A stretch of DNA of 64,000 nt, from the NCBI GenBank assembly GCA_019358945.1, contig JAHHIE010000008.1:62001-126000 (forward strand), in the 5' to 3' direction. Below are positions 42,528 through 52,429 of the stretch, piece after piece (position 1 is the stretch's first letter; every line of letters begins with the position of its first letter). Position numbers and translations under genes: made by a program. The DNA is from Stenomitos rutilans HA7619-LM2 (GTDB lineage: Bacteria; Cyanobacteriota; Cyanobacteriia; Leptolyngbyales; Leptolyngbyaceae). Below the pieces are notes generated by a model. The model ran no database searches, had not been told where the DNA came from, and saw only the letters and a list, made by a program, of their open reading frames with translations.

Positions 42528-43169
42528 TGCTATCTCGTCCCAATCCTCAAGACTGCTTGTTAGCTACCAGATTTATCCTATACGCTTTAAGAATCTAGCG
42601 ACGGTAAGAATCATCTCATTGCGGTTGATCGATTTTCATTCGTCAATTCTGTAGTTGTTCCCTGACGTTCTGTTTGGCTCACCAACGTTGTAACAAAAAC
42701 GTTGCAACAAAATTTAGTAAGGAGACTAGCAAGCCTCAAGCCGATCGGCTGAGCAACAGATGAACATCAAACGTTCAGAGCGAACTGTATTTCAAACGCC
42801 TAACGAACTGAGCCATAAGGGCTATGCTTTTGGAGTGTCAAGGTTCATGTAGGAACCTTATGGATCAAGTTCGCCTTGGAAACACCGAAAGCAGCAGGCG
42901 ATCGCTCCTTGACTCGGTGTTAATGGTTCGATCCTTTCGTCTGTTCAGTTCTCTCGTTCGTCATGCATACGTTTATCATGCATCTAATCTCATGCTAACT
43001 GTCTTGACTGAAGCTTGCCACCGATCGAGCTTTTGTGCTGGCTTCCTTTGGATGCAGCGCTCGGTTTCGACTGGGGTGGCGATCGTCGTGAGAAACAGAC
43101 ATCCTCTTAGCGATTCTTGTCGATTATTGGGCATATTCTAGTAAACCAGGAGACCCTCTTCAACCAGCT
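42528..43169. other. Long divergent intergenic region between grpE and pilB
   Basis: No gene is supported; a 105-codon plus-strand frame here has no protein features. At 42683-42713 ACGTTG(T/C)AACAAAA is repeated twice in tandem. At 42838-42857 AAGGTTC and GGAACCTT form a small hairpin. Promoters for the chaperone cluster and for pilB should both lie here. Confidence 0.45.
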
Positions 43170-45170
43170 ATGACTAACTCCTCTTCCCAACGTCGTGCGC
43201 TTGTCGTTCAGAATAACTTTTCGCCCTTTGGCAACAAGCTTGTTCAGTCTGGCTATGTAGACAATGCCCAGATGCAGCAGGCTCTCATCGAAAGTCGGAA
43301 GTCTGGCAGAGCGCTGATCGATGTGCTGGAGTCAATCACAGGGCATCAACTGCCGCCTGATTTGCTCCGTCAGTACAAGAAGCAACAGCTTTTTGAGTTG
43401 AAGATTCTTTATGGTGTGGAGTCGCTTGACCCCGAAATTAGCCAGATTACGGGTACGCAAGTCAGTGAGTTGATTGATACTCTCATCCCGATCGACCTAT
43501 GCCGTCGCTATAACCTCGTACCGCTCTCTAAAAGCGACGGTCAGCCACCGTTTGTGCTGGTGGCGATGGTTGATCCAGATAACCTGCAAGCTCAGGATGA
43601 TCTCAACCGTCGTCTACGTCCTCAAGGCTTGGCTCTTCAACGATTGGTCATCACGGTTGAAGATTACCGCCGCTTGATCAACCAATATTTGGATGAAAAA
43701 GAGAAGCGAGAGAAACAGCTTGAAGATCAATCCAAGGTTGACGTTAACAAGGATTTAGAGGGGTTAGGCTATCTCGATCTACAGGATGCGCCCGATGAAG
43801 ACGATGCTAATCTGGATGTTTCAGATGCCGAAGCCGCTCCGGTGATTGCGCTGGTCAACAAAATTATGATCAAAGCGCTGCAAGACGGGGTTTCTGATAT
43901 TCACATCGAGCCGCAAGAGGAATTTTTGCGCGTGCGCTTCCGTAAAGATGGGGTATTACGAGAACCCTTTGCAGATCCATTCCCTAAGAAAATTATCCCT
44001 GCGGTGACCGCTCGCTTCAAAATCATCGCGCAGCTTGATATTGCAGAACGTCGATCGCCTCAAGATGGACGCATTCGCCGTATTTATGATGGTCGGAAGG
44101 TGGATTTCCGGGTCAACACGCTGCCCAGCCGCTATGGTGAGAAGGTTGTACTGCGGATTCTAGATAACTCTGCCACCCAGCTTGGTCTGGATAAGCTGAT
44201 TACAGATCCAGAATCACTGCAAATCGTGCAGGAAATGGTGCGCCGTCCGTTTGGCTTAATCCTGGTAACGGGGCCAACGGGTTCTGGTAAGACAACCACG
44301 CTCTACTCGGCGCTGGCAGAACGGAACGATCCAGGGGTCAACATCAGCACAGCGGAAGATCCAATCGAATATTCTCTGCCCGGTTTAACCCAGGTGCAGG
44401 TGATTCGAGAGAAGGGTCTGGACTTTGCCGCGATTCTAAGAGCCTTTCTGCGTCAAGATCCGGATGTGATTCTGGTGGGTGAAACCCGCGATCGTGAAAC
44501 GGCAAAGACCGCGATCGAAGCGGCTCTCACAGGACACCTGGTACTCACTACGCTACACACGAATGATGCGGCTGGGGCGATCGCCCGCCTGGATGAAATG
44601 GGCGTTGAACCGTTCATGGTGTCTGGTGCGCTGCTGGGTGTTGTGGCTCAACGACTGATGCGCCGCGTGTGCAGTGAGTGCTGCGTGCCATACACACCCA
44701 CTAGAGAAGAGTTAGCGCGCTTTGGCTTATCGGCCTCTAACGAGGGTGAGTTGACCCTTTACAAAGCCGTCACGCTACAACCAAGTGAAATTCAGGAAGC
44801 GCGATCGCAGAATCGACTGTGTGCTAAGTGTGGCGGCGCTGGCTATAAAGGACGCTGTGGTGTGTATGAAGTGATGCGTGTCACCGAGCGGTTGCAAAAC
44901 CTGATTACTCAAGGCGCTCCGACAGAATCCATTAAAGAAGTTGCGGTTGAAGAGGGCATGCAAACCCTGCTGGCGTATAGCCTCAATTTAGTCCGCACAG
45001 GTCAAACAACCCTTGAGGAAGTTGAACGTGTAACCTTTACCGATACAGGCTTGGAATCCGAGTTGAGAGCAAAACGCAAAACATCGTTGAGCTGCCGTGT
45101 TTGCAGCGCCGACCTCAAACAAGAGTGGATTGATTGCCCCTACTGCATGACCCCACGCTTTCAGGATTAA
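43170..45170 (+). CDS. pilB: Type IV pilus assembly ATPase PilB
   Basis: 666 residues. PilB drives pilus extension by ATP hydrolysis at the inner-membrane platform. The N-terminal MshEN-type region (30-190) is followed by the ATPase core: Walker A GPTGSGKTTTLYS, Asp box SDIHIEPQ, Walker B QDPDVILVGETRD and His box ALTGHLVLTTLHTN. A zinc-binding insert follows (CSECC ... CAKCGGAGYKGRCG). A second Cys pair at the very C-terminus (CRVCSADLKQEWIDCPYC) forms an extra zinc-ribbon-like tail. First of three pilus genes in order pilB, pilT, pilC; gaps of 200-260 bp suggest partly independent control. Confidence 0.96.
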   Translation: MTNSSSQRRALVVQNNFSPFGNKLVQSGYVDNAQMQQALIESRKSGRALIDVLESITGHQLPPDLLRQYKKQQLFELKILYGVESLDPEISQITGTQVSELIDTLIPIDLCRRYNLVPLSKSDGQPPFVLVAMVDPDNLQAQDDLNRRLRPQGLALQRLVITVEDYRRLINQYLDEKEKREKQLEDQSKVDVNKDLEGLGYLDLQDAPDEDDANLDVSDAEAAPVIALVNKIMIKALQDGVSDIHIEPQEEFLRVRFRKDGVLREPFADPFPKKIIPAVTARFKIIAQLDIAERRSPQDGRIRRIYDGRKVDFRVNTLPSRYGEKVVLRILDNSATQLGLDKLITDPESLQIVQEMVRRPFGLILVTGPTGSGKTTTLYSALAERNDPGVNISTAEDPIEYSLPGLTQVQVIREKGLDFAAILRAFLRQDPDVILVGETRDRETAKTAIEAALTGHLVLTTLHTNDAAGAIARLDEMGVEPFMVSGALLGVVAQRLMRRVCSECCVPYTPTREELARFGLSASNEGELTLYKAVTLQPSEIQEARSQNRLCAKCGGAGYKGRCGVYEVMRVTERLQNLITQGAPTESIKEVAVEEGMQTLLAYSLNLVRTGQTTLEEVERVTFTDTGLESELRAKRKTSLSCRVCSADLKQEWIDCPYCMTPRFQD

Positions 45171-45371
45171 ACTTCAAACCTGCGTCTTTTCGGCCTTCAG
45201 AGTTGATTGATAACGCTCAGGTGAAAACCCATCGAGTGTCATGAGGGTTCAGCCAAGCTAGGTGGGTAGACTATACTCCTAGTTATTTGCAGGATGCGCC
45301 TTGAGCGATCGCACCTGAGCCAACCCCAACCACTGGCAAATCGCTAACCATTTCCCAAAGGAGCAAGCCTC

Positions 45372-46484
45372 ATGGAGTTGATGATTGAAGACTTGATGGA
45401 GCAGTTGATCGAAATGGGTGGCTCCGACCTGCACCTGACGGCTGGTCTACCACCCTACTTTCGCATCAGTGGGCACTTGCAGCCGATCGGCGACCAGGCA
45501 CTGACCGCAGAAGAATGCCAGCGGCTCATCTTCAGCATGCTCAACAACACGCAGCGGAAAAACCTGGAGCAAAACTGGGAGCTTGACTGTTCCTATGGTG
45601 TACGAGGGTTAGCCCGTTTCAGAGTCAACGTTTACAAAGATCGAGGCACCTATGCCGCCTGTTTGAGAGCGCTGAGTTCTAAGATCCCTAATTTTGAGAA
45701 ACTGGGCCTACCAGATGTCGTCCGCGATATGACCGAAAAGCCCAGAGGGCTGATTCTGGTAACGGGACCAACGGGTTCGGGGAAGACGACCACCCTGGCG
45801 GCCATGATTGACCTGATCAACCGCACCCGCGCTGAGCATATTCTGACGATCGAAGACCCGATCGAGTTTGTCTACGAACCGATTAAAAGTCTGGTACACC
45901 AGCGCCAGTTAGGTGAGGACACCAAGAGCTTTGCCAATGCCCTGAAAGCAGCACTGCGTGAAGATCCTGACATCATTCTGGTCGGCGAGATGCGAGATCT
46001 GGAAACCATCTCTCTCGCCATCTCGGCGGCTGAAACAGGTCACCTTGTGTTCGGCACCCTGCACACCAGTTCAGCGTCACAAACCGTTGACCGGATGATC
46101 GACGTATTTCCCTCAGAACGGCAAACGCAGGTGCGTGTCCAGCTCTCCAACTCCCTGGTAGCCGTCTTTAGCCAAACGCTCGTCCCTAAGAAAAACCCCA
46201 AACCAGGGGAATACGGTCGGGTGATGGCGCAAGAAATCATGATCATTACCCCTGCTATCTCCAATCTGATTCGAGAAGGCAAAACGGCTCAAATTTACTC
46301 TGCCATTCAAACGGGTGGGAAGCTGGGAATGCAAACCCTGGAGAAGGTGCTGGCTGACCAATACAAAGCTGGCCTGATTTCGTTTGAAGCTGCCATGTCA
46401 AAAACGTCGCGTCCAGATGAAATTCAGCGCCTCATTGGCGGAGCGCCTACAGGGGCAGCGCCTGCGGGAGCGGTCAAACGTTAG
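45372..46484 (+). CDS. pilT: Type IV pilus retraction ATPase PilT
   Basis: 370 residues, ATG at 45372 with AAAGGAG 10 bases upstream. PilT powers pilus retraction and twitching/phototactic motility. Motifs: GGSDLHLTAGLPPYFR at the N-terminus, Walker A GPTGSGKTTTLAAM, Walker B EDPDIILVGEMRDLET, His box ETGHLVFGTLHTSSA, and the PilT-specific C-terminal region (AQEIMIITPAISNLIREGK). It lacks the PilB zinc insert, which separates the two paralogues. The start codon is followed by a Met four codons later; the first is better placed relative to the ribosome binding site. Confidence 0.97.
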   Translation: MELMIEDLMEQLIEMGGSDLHLTAGLPPYFRISGHLQPIGDQALTAEECQRLIFSMLNNTQRKNLEQNWELDCSYGVRGLARFRVNVYKDRGTYAACLRALSSKIPNFEKLGLPDVVRDMTEKPRGLILVTGPTGSGKTTTLAAMIDLINRTRAEHILTIEDPIEFVYEPIKSLVHQRQLGEDTKSFANALKAALREDPDIILVGEMRDLETISLAISAAETGHLVFGTLHTSSASQTVDRMIDVFPSERQTQVRVQLSNSLVAVFSQTLVPKKNPKPGEYGRVMAQEIMIITPAISNLIREGKTAQIYSAIQTGGKLGMQTLEKVLADQYKAGLISFEAAMSKTSRPDEIQRLIGGAPTGAAPAGAVKR

Positions 46485-46744
46485 TTAAGTTTGCTGCTGT
46501 TTTGTTGGTTGACATCTTCGTTGCAGCAGTACAATCGGGTATCGCTTCTTGTGAGCGATCGCGCTGCTCCAACGGAGCCTCCCCTGAAGTTGTCTAACTT
46601 GTGACTAACGTGTTTCGCTTCTCAAGCAAGATCAGGCATACACTCACATCAGTTTCATTCTGCGCCGCTTCTCACCTGCTATGAGTCGGGTAAGAAGCTC
46701 GTAGGGCTTCTCGGTTCACTCCTCTTTCTATTCTGGTATCCACC

Positions 46745-47968
46745 ATGCCTACCTTCGTTGCTCGTGTTCAAGACGTTAAAGGGAACGCCAAGAAAGAAAA
46801 AATCGTTGCTGACACCATCAGCGATGCCCGTACTGCCTTACGAGAGAAAGGTCTCTTTATTCAAGACCTGAAGCAGGATGATGGGCTTTCTTTGAACTTC
46901 GACATGAAGAAGTTTCAATCGTCGATGGCGAAGGTTACCGTCAAAGACAAAGCCGTGTTTTCACGTCAGTTTGCCGCCCTGGTGAACGCAGGTGTAGCAA
47001 TGGTGAGAGGCTTGGGTGTGTTGTCCGAGCAGTGCCAGAATCCCAAATTTAAAGCCGCGTTGCTCGAAATTAGCTCTGACGTGCAGCAAGGGATGAACCT
47101 TTCAGATGCCATGCGGAAGCATCCCGCCTGTTTTGACAATCTCTACGTTGCCATGATTCAAGCAGGCGAAGTGGGTGGTGTGCTGGATGAAGTGCTAAAC
47201 CGTTTGGCAAAACTGCTGGAAGATGTGGCTCGTCTCCAAAACCAAATTAAGGCAGCACTCTCCTACCCAGTAGTCGTAGGCGTGCTGGCAACCATCATCT
47301 TTGTGGCGATGACTGTCTTTCTGCTGCCTGTGTTTGCCAGCATTTTTAAGGATATCGGTGTGGAACTACCAGGGTTTACGCTGGCAATGATGGCGATCAG
47401 TGAATTTTTACGCAGCCCCAGGGTGCTGATTCTCATCATTCTGATTCCGGTGTGCATTTTCTCCTACAAGCAGTACTACAAAACGCGGGTAGGACGCGAA
47501 ACCATCGATCGCCTCTCTCTGAAAATGCCGTTGTTTGGCGATTTGATTCAGAAAACTGCCACTGCACGTTTCTGTCGCACGTTTGGAGCGCTGACCCGAT
47601 CGGGCGTGCCCATTCTAACCTGTCTGGAAATTGTGCGTGATACCGCAGGTAACCAAATCATTGCCAACGCGGTTGATGAAGCACGACGCGAAATTCAAAC
47701 AGGTGGCATGATCAGCATTGCGTTACAACGCGAGCAGGTCTTTCCTTTAATGGCGATTCAGATGATCAGCATCGGTGAAGAAACGGGTGAAATTGACAAG
47801 ATGCTGATGAAAGTGGCGGACTTCTATGAGGATGAGGTCGAGCAAGCCGTGAAGGCTTTGACCAGCATTATGGAGCCGATTATGATTCTTTTCCTGGGCG
47901 GCATGGTGGGCTCTATTCTGCTGTCGATGTATCTACCCATGTTCAAAGTGTTCGAGAAGTTGGGCTAG
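46745..47968 (+). CDS. pilC: Type IV pilus inner-membrane platform protein PilC
   Basis: 407 residues. PilC is the polytopic platform on which PilB and PilT act. Two homologous T2SS-F domains are visible, FSRQFAALVNAGVAMVRGLG near 77 and FCRTFGALTRSGVPILTCLE near 278. Three membrane segments are visible: VVGVLATIIFVAMTVFLLPV, VLILIILIPVCIFSY and the C-terminal IMILFLGGMVGSILLSMYLP. The N-terminus (FVARVQDVKGNAKKEK) matches the GspF/PilC leader. It closes the pilB-pilT-pilC set; pilMNOQ are not in the window. Confidence 0.96.
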   Translation: MPTFVARVQDVKGNAKKEKIVADTISDARTALREKGLFIQDLKQDDGLSLNFDMKKFQSSMAKVTVKDKAVFSRQFAALVNAGVAMVRGLGVLSEQCQNPKFKAALLEISSDVQQGMNLSDAMRKHPACFDNLYVAMIQAGEVGGVLDEVLNRLAKLLEDVARLQNQIKAALSYPVVVGVLATIIFVAMTVFLLPVFASIFKDIGVELPGFTLAMMAISEFLRSPRVLILIILIPVCIFSYKQYYKTRVGRETIDRLSLKMPLFGDLIQKTATARFCRTFGALTRSGVPILTCLEIVRDTAGNQIIANAVDEARREIQTGGMISIALQREQVFPLMAIQMISIGEETGEIDKMLMKVADFYEDEVEQAVKALTSIMEPIMILFLGGMVGSILLSMYLPMFKVFEKLG

Positions 47969-48032
47969 CCTTCACACTAAAGATGAGCATCAGCACCAGC
48001 ACCGATCGCCGTTGTCAAACGACCTTTAGAGT

Positions 48033-48623
48033 ATGACTGCTCATCGAATTCACTACGAAGCAGCCCTGGCTGAGTGCTGTGATGCGGTAGGGGCGATCGC
48101 GCTCCTCAAACGCTATCGTCCGTACCTGGAATTGCTTCCCAGTATGCGTCGCCCTGACGAGAGCCTGATCACGGTGCCGTTGCCGATCGTCAAGTTTCGC
48201 CAAGTTGGCTCTGCTAGCAGTTCAGGTGGCCCAAGCAGTGAGGCAACGTGCTTACCGTGCGATCTTGCCATTTTGATGTGTGACCCAGAGTGGAAGATTA
48301 AAACTGGGGTGGAGATGTTCGTCTTTATTCATCGATCGCAGGAAGATTTTTCTGATCTTCTCAGTCGTTGGCGGCAGACCCAGGTTATTTTAAGTCGCGG
48401 TTATGAATGGGATTTGCCACTGCGCTACAAGCATATTTTGAATGAAGGAGCTGACAATCCCTATCCTCTCTTTGTCGTGTTTGAAGAGACTCCAGAGCGC
48501 ATTAAACGCGGCTTAAAAGGTGCCTTTTTGCCCTTTGTGCAGCAAGAAGCGGTAGCGACTGAAGTAGAACGCAGTGAACCTATCCCTTCAGAGGTGCGAT
48601 CGGGAGACGAGGCAGACTCTTAA
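48033..48623 (+). CDS. Hypothetical protein downstream of pilC
   Basis: 196 residues, ATG at 48033, 64 bp after pilC on the same strand. A globular protein with no signal peptide or membrane helix. Visible features: an N-terminal helix (HRIHYEAALAECCDAVGAI), a central strand-rich part (DLAILMCDPEWKIKTGVEMF, VFIHRSQEDFSDLLSRW) and an acidic tail. I do not recognise the family. Position suggests co-transcription with the pilus genes, but a pilus role is only a possibility. Confidence 0.65.
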   Translation: MTAHRIHYEAALAECCDAVGAIALLKRYRPYLELLPSMRRPDESLITVPLPIVKFRQVGSASSSGGPSSEATCLPCDLAILMCDPEWKIKTGVEMFVFIHRSQEDFSDLLSRWRQTQVILSRGYEWDLPLRYKHILNEGADNPYPLFVVFEETPERIKRGLKGAFLPFVQQEAVATEVERSEPIPSEVRSGDEADS

Positions 48624-48742
48624 GCCTCTATCCGAAAACCATACTGCTCTCTTTGCTTTGCTCTTTGTAGAGATATTATCTGTAACGCTTCTACAGGCGG
48701 TTGCCGACTCGGCTTTAAGGGCTGCTACCTGCGGTTACAGGT

Positions 48743-51172
48743 CTACGGGTCAGACTTGGTATCGCGATCAGATGCTGCTTCAGTCAACGGTAAGTAGGCG
48801 TTGGCCTCTCCAAAAGTTTCAGGCCACGGCTGCGTGGAGGCATGGAGTGGTGTCGCATCACCATCTAGCTGTGGTGGGAAAGAGACGACATCTTCTAGGG
48901 TTGGTGTTACCACGCTGTTTCCTAGATTCTGAAGTGCCTGGAGCGCTTCCGTTGCTGACTGATAGCGGTGTCTGAAATCGTAGCGCACCATGTTGCTGAG
49001 CACTTCTGCAAGAGCATAACTGACTTGTGCTCGGTGTTTCCAAGAAATTTCACCTGTATTCTTGTCCTGAATGAGCTGACCCGGTGACAAGCCCGTCAGC
49101 GCTTGAATGCCAACCATGCCCACAGCGTACACATCACTGTTGAATCGGGGGTTGCCAGCACACTGCTCGTTGGGCATGTATCCCTGAGTGCCAATGCCAA
49201 CCGTGAACCCTGTGCGGCGATCGTCTTCGGTGATTTGGCTAATTTCTTTGACTGCTCCAAAGTCAATAAGAACGAGCTTGCCATCAGAGCGTCGTCGGAT
49301 AACATTATTTGGCTTGATATCCCGATGAATCACGTTGTGACTATGAACAAATTCTAAAATGGACAGCAGTTCTTGTAGAATTGCTACCACTCGAAACTCC
49401 GGCGCTTGCCTGCCAAGTGACAGTTCGCTGCTTAAGGGTTGCCCTGGAATAAACTCTTGAGCTAAATAAAACTCCTGATCTTCCTCAAAGTAAGCCAGTA
49501 ACTGCGGAATTTGGTCGTGCCTGCCCAACTTCTCAAGCGTTTCTGCTTCCTGCTGAAAGAGCCGTTGTGCCAGATGAAAAAGCTTGGGATTGTTGCTGTT
49601 AGGTCGAAGTTGTTTCACGACGCACGTTGGATTGCCGGGTCGTTGGGTGTCTTCAGCTACGTAAGTTTCTCCAAAGCCACCTGAACCCAGAACTTTTTTG
49701 ATGGTGTAGCGACCGGCTAGCGTTTTGCCAAACATTTCTTGCTCTCGATACTCAGGCAGCAGATCCTTCAAATCATCTTGTTCGCTCTTGCTAATGATTT
49801 CTTGAATCAGGGGAGAGCCAGCATAGCTTTTCATCGTGCGACGAAGCTTGAATTTCTCACTCGCAATGCCAATGAATAGATACGCAGTACCGCTAAGCGC
49901 GATCGCGCTCATGGGCACTGCCGCTGGTAAAACCAATCGCTTTTGGGTAAACACAAAATAGGTGATGCTGCCCCAGACGAGTACGAGACCCATTGCAGCC
50001 GCAAAGCGCCGTAAGGAACGCTTGGCCCTACTTTGAAGGTAACCGGCCACCATGACAACCACAAACACAAAAACACCTTGAAGTGGGGCGCTTGAGATGG
50101 CGTCTGCGATCGACCTGTCCTCTAGCAGAGTGGCGATCGCGTTGGCGTTAATTTCGACCCCTGACATGGGGTGGCGATACAGAAAGCTGTCTGAAAACGG
50201 TGCTGCGTGAAAATCTTGCGATAGCCCAAAAGTCGGGCCAATCAGCACAATTTTGTCCTTGAACTCACCGCTTTTGACTAACCGATCCCAACTGTCGGGA
50301 TCTAGCACTTGCCAGAATGGAATTTGCTTAAACGTGCCTGCGGGGCCGTAGAAAAACATATTCTCGCCATGCGGCGCAGGATACATGCGCTGAGACGTTC
50401 GCATGGTGGCTTCTGCAAAGGATGCCATGAAGGTTTGAGAGCCAATCAACCACTCTTGGGGTGGCTTGGAGGCGTTGGTTTGTTCCACCTGGCGGGCAAA
50501 GCGACTGCCAAGCGCATGAATGCGACTGTTGGGTTCAACTGGATAGTTAATCAAACCAACCGACATCGGCCTGGTTTGAAACAGATCATTTGGCCCTACA
50601 AGCTGGGTCAAAATGCCCTGCGGAGTCGTGGTGTCTTCATACTTAGCAGCCAGGGTGACACGTCCAGCATACCGCTGTAGCGCTTGCTGAAACGCTCGAT
50701 CGCCCTCGTCATAACTGCTGGGAGAATCAAAAATCAAATCGACTGCCACCGTGCGAGCGCCCGCTGCCATGAGACGGTCAATTGCACGTGCATACGCAAC
50801 TCGGCTCCAGGGCCAGGTTTGCAACGGTTCCAAAAACGCATATTTTTGGGGATCGAGCGGATAGACTTTCGTGCCTTGCGAAAGCGAATCTTCATCGATC
50901 GCCAGAACGACGACATCTTTAGGGGGGGGGACGGGGCCTCGTAATTCAAAGAACAGGGTTTGCACCTGTCGTTCGAGCAGTTGCGCTAAATTTGATTGGC
51001 TGGTGGTGAGCAAGGCCGCCGCGATCGCCACTGCTCCCACAACGAGATGCCCAAAACCGCTTGGCTGTGGAGTATGTAGCCGCGACTTCAGTGTGTTCGT
51101 GAGGCGTTTAGTGGTAGAAGGCGTCTTAACAGTCAGCGGTTCCGTTTGGGGCAACGGCAGATTTTTAGCCAT
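48743..51172 (-). CDS. CHASE2-domain serine/threonine protein kinase
   Basis: 809 residues. TM1 (LVVGAVAIAAALLTT, about 42-60) is followed by an extracytoplasmic CHASE2 sensor (60-380; VVLAIDEDSLS, TWPWSRVAYARAIDRL, AVDLIFDSPSS). Three more membrane segments follow (GVFVFVVVMVAGYL, AAAMGLVLVWGSITYFVF, AVPMSAIALSGTAYLFIGI). The cytoplasmic kinase domain is complete: VLGSGGFGETYVAED, Lys in CVVKQL, HRDIKPNNVI, DFGAVKEI, and the activation loop to GTQGYMPNEQ. A 60-residue Pro/Asp-rich tail ends it. This is the standard cyanobacterial CHASE2-PknB type, expected to sense an unknown external ligand. Confidence 0.94.
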   Translation of the reverse strand: MAKNLPLPQTEPLTVKTPSTTKRLTNTLKSRLHTPQPSGFGHLVVGAVAIAAALLTTSQSNLAQLLERQVQTLFFELRGPVPPPKDVVVLAIDEDSLSQGTKVYPLDPQKYAFLEPLQTWPWSRVAYARAIDRLMAAGARTVAVDLIFDSPSSYDEGDRAFQQALQRYAGRVTLAAKYEDTTTPQGILTQLVGPNDLFQTRPMSVGLINYPVEPNSRIHALGSRFARQVEQTNASKPPQEWLIGSQTFMASFAEATMRTSQRMYPAPHGENMFFYGPAGTFKQIPFWQVLDPDSWDRLVKSGEFKDKIVLIGPTFGLSQDFHAAPFSDSFLYRHPMSGVEINANAIATLLEDRSIADAISSAPLQGVFVFVVVMVAGYLQSRAKRSLRRFAAAMGLVLVWGSITYFVFTQKRLVLPAAVPMSAIALSGTAYLFIGIASEKFKLRRTMKSYAGSPLIQEIISKSEQDDLKDLLPEYREQEMFGKTLAGRYTIKKVLGSGGFGETYVAEDTQRPGNPTCVVKQLRPNSNNPKLFHLAQRLFQQEAETLEKLGRHDQIPQLLAYFEEDQEFYLAQEFIPGQPLSSELSLGRQAPEFRVVAILQELLSILEFVHSHNVIHRDIKPNNVIRRRSDGKLVLIDFGAVKEISQITEDDRRTGFTVGIGTQGYMPNEQCAGNPRFNSDVYAVGMVGIQALTGLSPGQLIQDKNTGEISWKHRAQVSYALAEVLSNMVRYDFRHRYQSATEALQALQNLGNSVVTPTLEDVVSFPPQLDGDATPLHASTQPWPETFGEANAYLPLTEAASDRDTKSDP

Positions 51173-51328
51173 CTTGCAGGGTTACATAGGGGACTTTCAA
51201 ATCAACGCACCCAACTGATAGAGCATTTGAGCCATGCTTCCATTAGGATCTATTTTATGCGATCGTTCAACGAGCGGCTCTTCCCTCCAGCTCTAATGGT
51301 TGGCTTGTGTACGCCTTTAAACAAAGGC

Positions 51329-51397
51329 AGGACTTACGCAAATTCTCTAAAACTAGCCCCTCAGCCCCCAAATTTAGGGGGCGACTGCGTAAGTCCT
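51329..51397. mobile_element. MITE-like element family B, copy 3 (internally deleted)
   Basis: Ends AGGACTTACGCA and TGCGTAAGTCCT as in the other copies, but only 69 bp long because part of the CCCCCAAATTT inverted block is missing. AAAGG occurs one base outside each end, a 5-bp target duplication. It lies in the 460-bp divergent gap between the kinase and pseudouridine synthase genes; nothing else there is recognised. Confidence 0.85.
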
Positions 51398-51634
51398 AAA
51401 AGGGCTTTTTAATTTTCTTAATATTCTCTACTATAGGAATGAGGCTTTTGAGTTGAGATGTCTGTTGAATTGAGATGTTTGCCGAGTTGGCATGTCTGTG
51501 TAGTAGCTAGTGCCACGTTTGTTGCGCTTCGAGTCGTTTGCGCGTTCATTCACTTCTATTATTGTTGTTTAGAGCTAGGCGTTGTTTGAAGTTCATTCAC
51601 CACCCAGCACTGGGTTGTTGGTCAAAGTTGATTC

Positions 51635-52429
51635 ATGGATGAGCGAGTACAAAAGCTATTGTCGCAATGGGGCATTGCCTCGCGCCGTCAAGCAGAGCAA
51701 ATGATTTTGGCCGGGCGCGTGCAGCTCAATGGCACGATCGCCCAACTGGGGCAGAAAGCGAATCCTGTGGTCGATCGCGTTGCAGTGGATGGTGTTGTGA
51801 TTCGGCCAGCACAACGGCCTGCCTCCATTTACCTTCTCATGCACAAACCTGCGGGCGTACTGTCTACCTGTACCGATCCTTGGCGACGTACCACCGTTTT
51901 GGATCTCCTTCCTCCGTCCCTGTCAGAAGGGCAAGGTATTCATCCAGTCGGACGCTTGGACGCAGATTCTACTGGAGCACTGCTATTGACGAATGATGGA
52001 GCGCTGACGTTCTATCTCACCCATCCTCGGCACCATATTCCCAAAACCTATGAAGTTTGGGTAGAGGGGTACCCCACAGAGTCAGTTTTACAGCAGTGGC
52101 GACAAGGGGTGGTGCTGTCTGGTCGTTGCACATTACCCACTAAAGTCACTGTTCTTAAAGACTCTCCCCATCGTAAAACACTGTTGCAGGTCGTTTTGAC
52201 CGAAGGCAGAAATCGTCAAATTCGGCGTGTGGCAGAGCAGCTGGGTTATCCTGTCTTACAACTGCATCGCACTGCGATCGGCCCGATTCAACTGCACGCT
52301 TCGGGTACAAACCAATTAGCAAGTGGTCAACATCGCCCGCTGAAAGATTCAGAGATCCGTTTCTTGAACGCTCAACTTAACCTAACATCAGAAGGGGAGA
52401 CTGTGACGCGCGAGGAGTACAGCCGATGA
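51635..52429 (+). CDS. RsuA/RluB-family pseudouridine synthase
   Basis: 264 residues. S4 RNA-binding domain at the N-terminus ([20 protein letters not shown]). The catalytic domain has the family signature with the catalytic Asp: [20 protein letters not shown]. Supporting motifs are [27 protein letters not shown] and [20 protein letters not shown]. The enzyme isomerises a specific uridine in rRNA. RluB/RluE/RluF/RsuA specificity cannot be decided from sequence here. The stop overlaps the rodZ start by four bases (ATGA), so the two genes form an operon. Confidence 0.92.
   Translation: MDERVQKLLSQWGIASRRQAEQMILAGRVQLNGTIAQLGQKANPVVDRVAVDGVVIRPAQRPASIYLLMHKPAGVLSTCTDPWRRTTVLDLLPPSLSEGQGIHPVGRLDADSTGALLLTNDGALTFYLTHPRHHIPKTYEVWVEGYPTESVLQQWRQGVVLSGRCTLPTKVTVLKDSPHRKTLLQVVLTEGRNRQIRRVAEQLGYPVLQLHRTAIGPIQLHASGTNQLASGQHRPLKDSEIRFLNAQLNLTSEGETVTREEYSR

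Noticed and set aside
42824-43141. 105-codon frame before pilB
   Set aside because: No homology features and no ribosome binding site; it lies in the promoter region of pilB.
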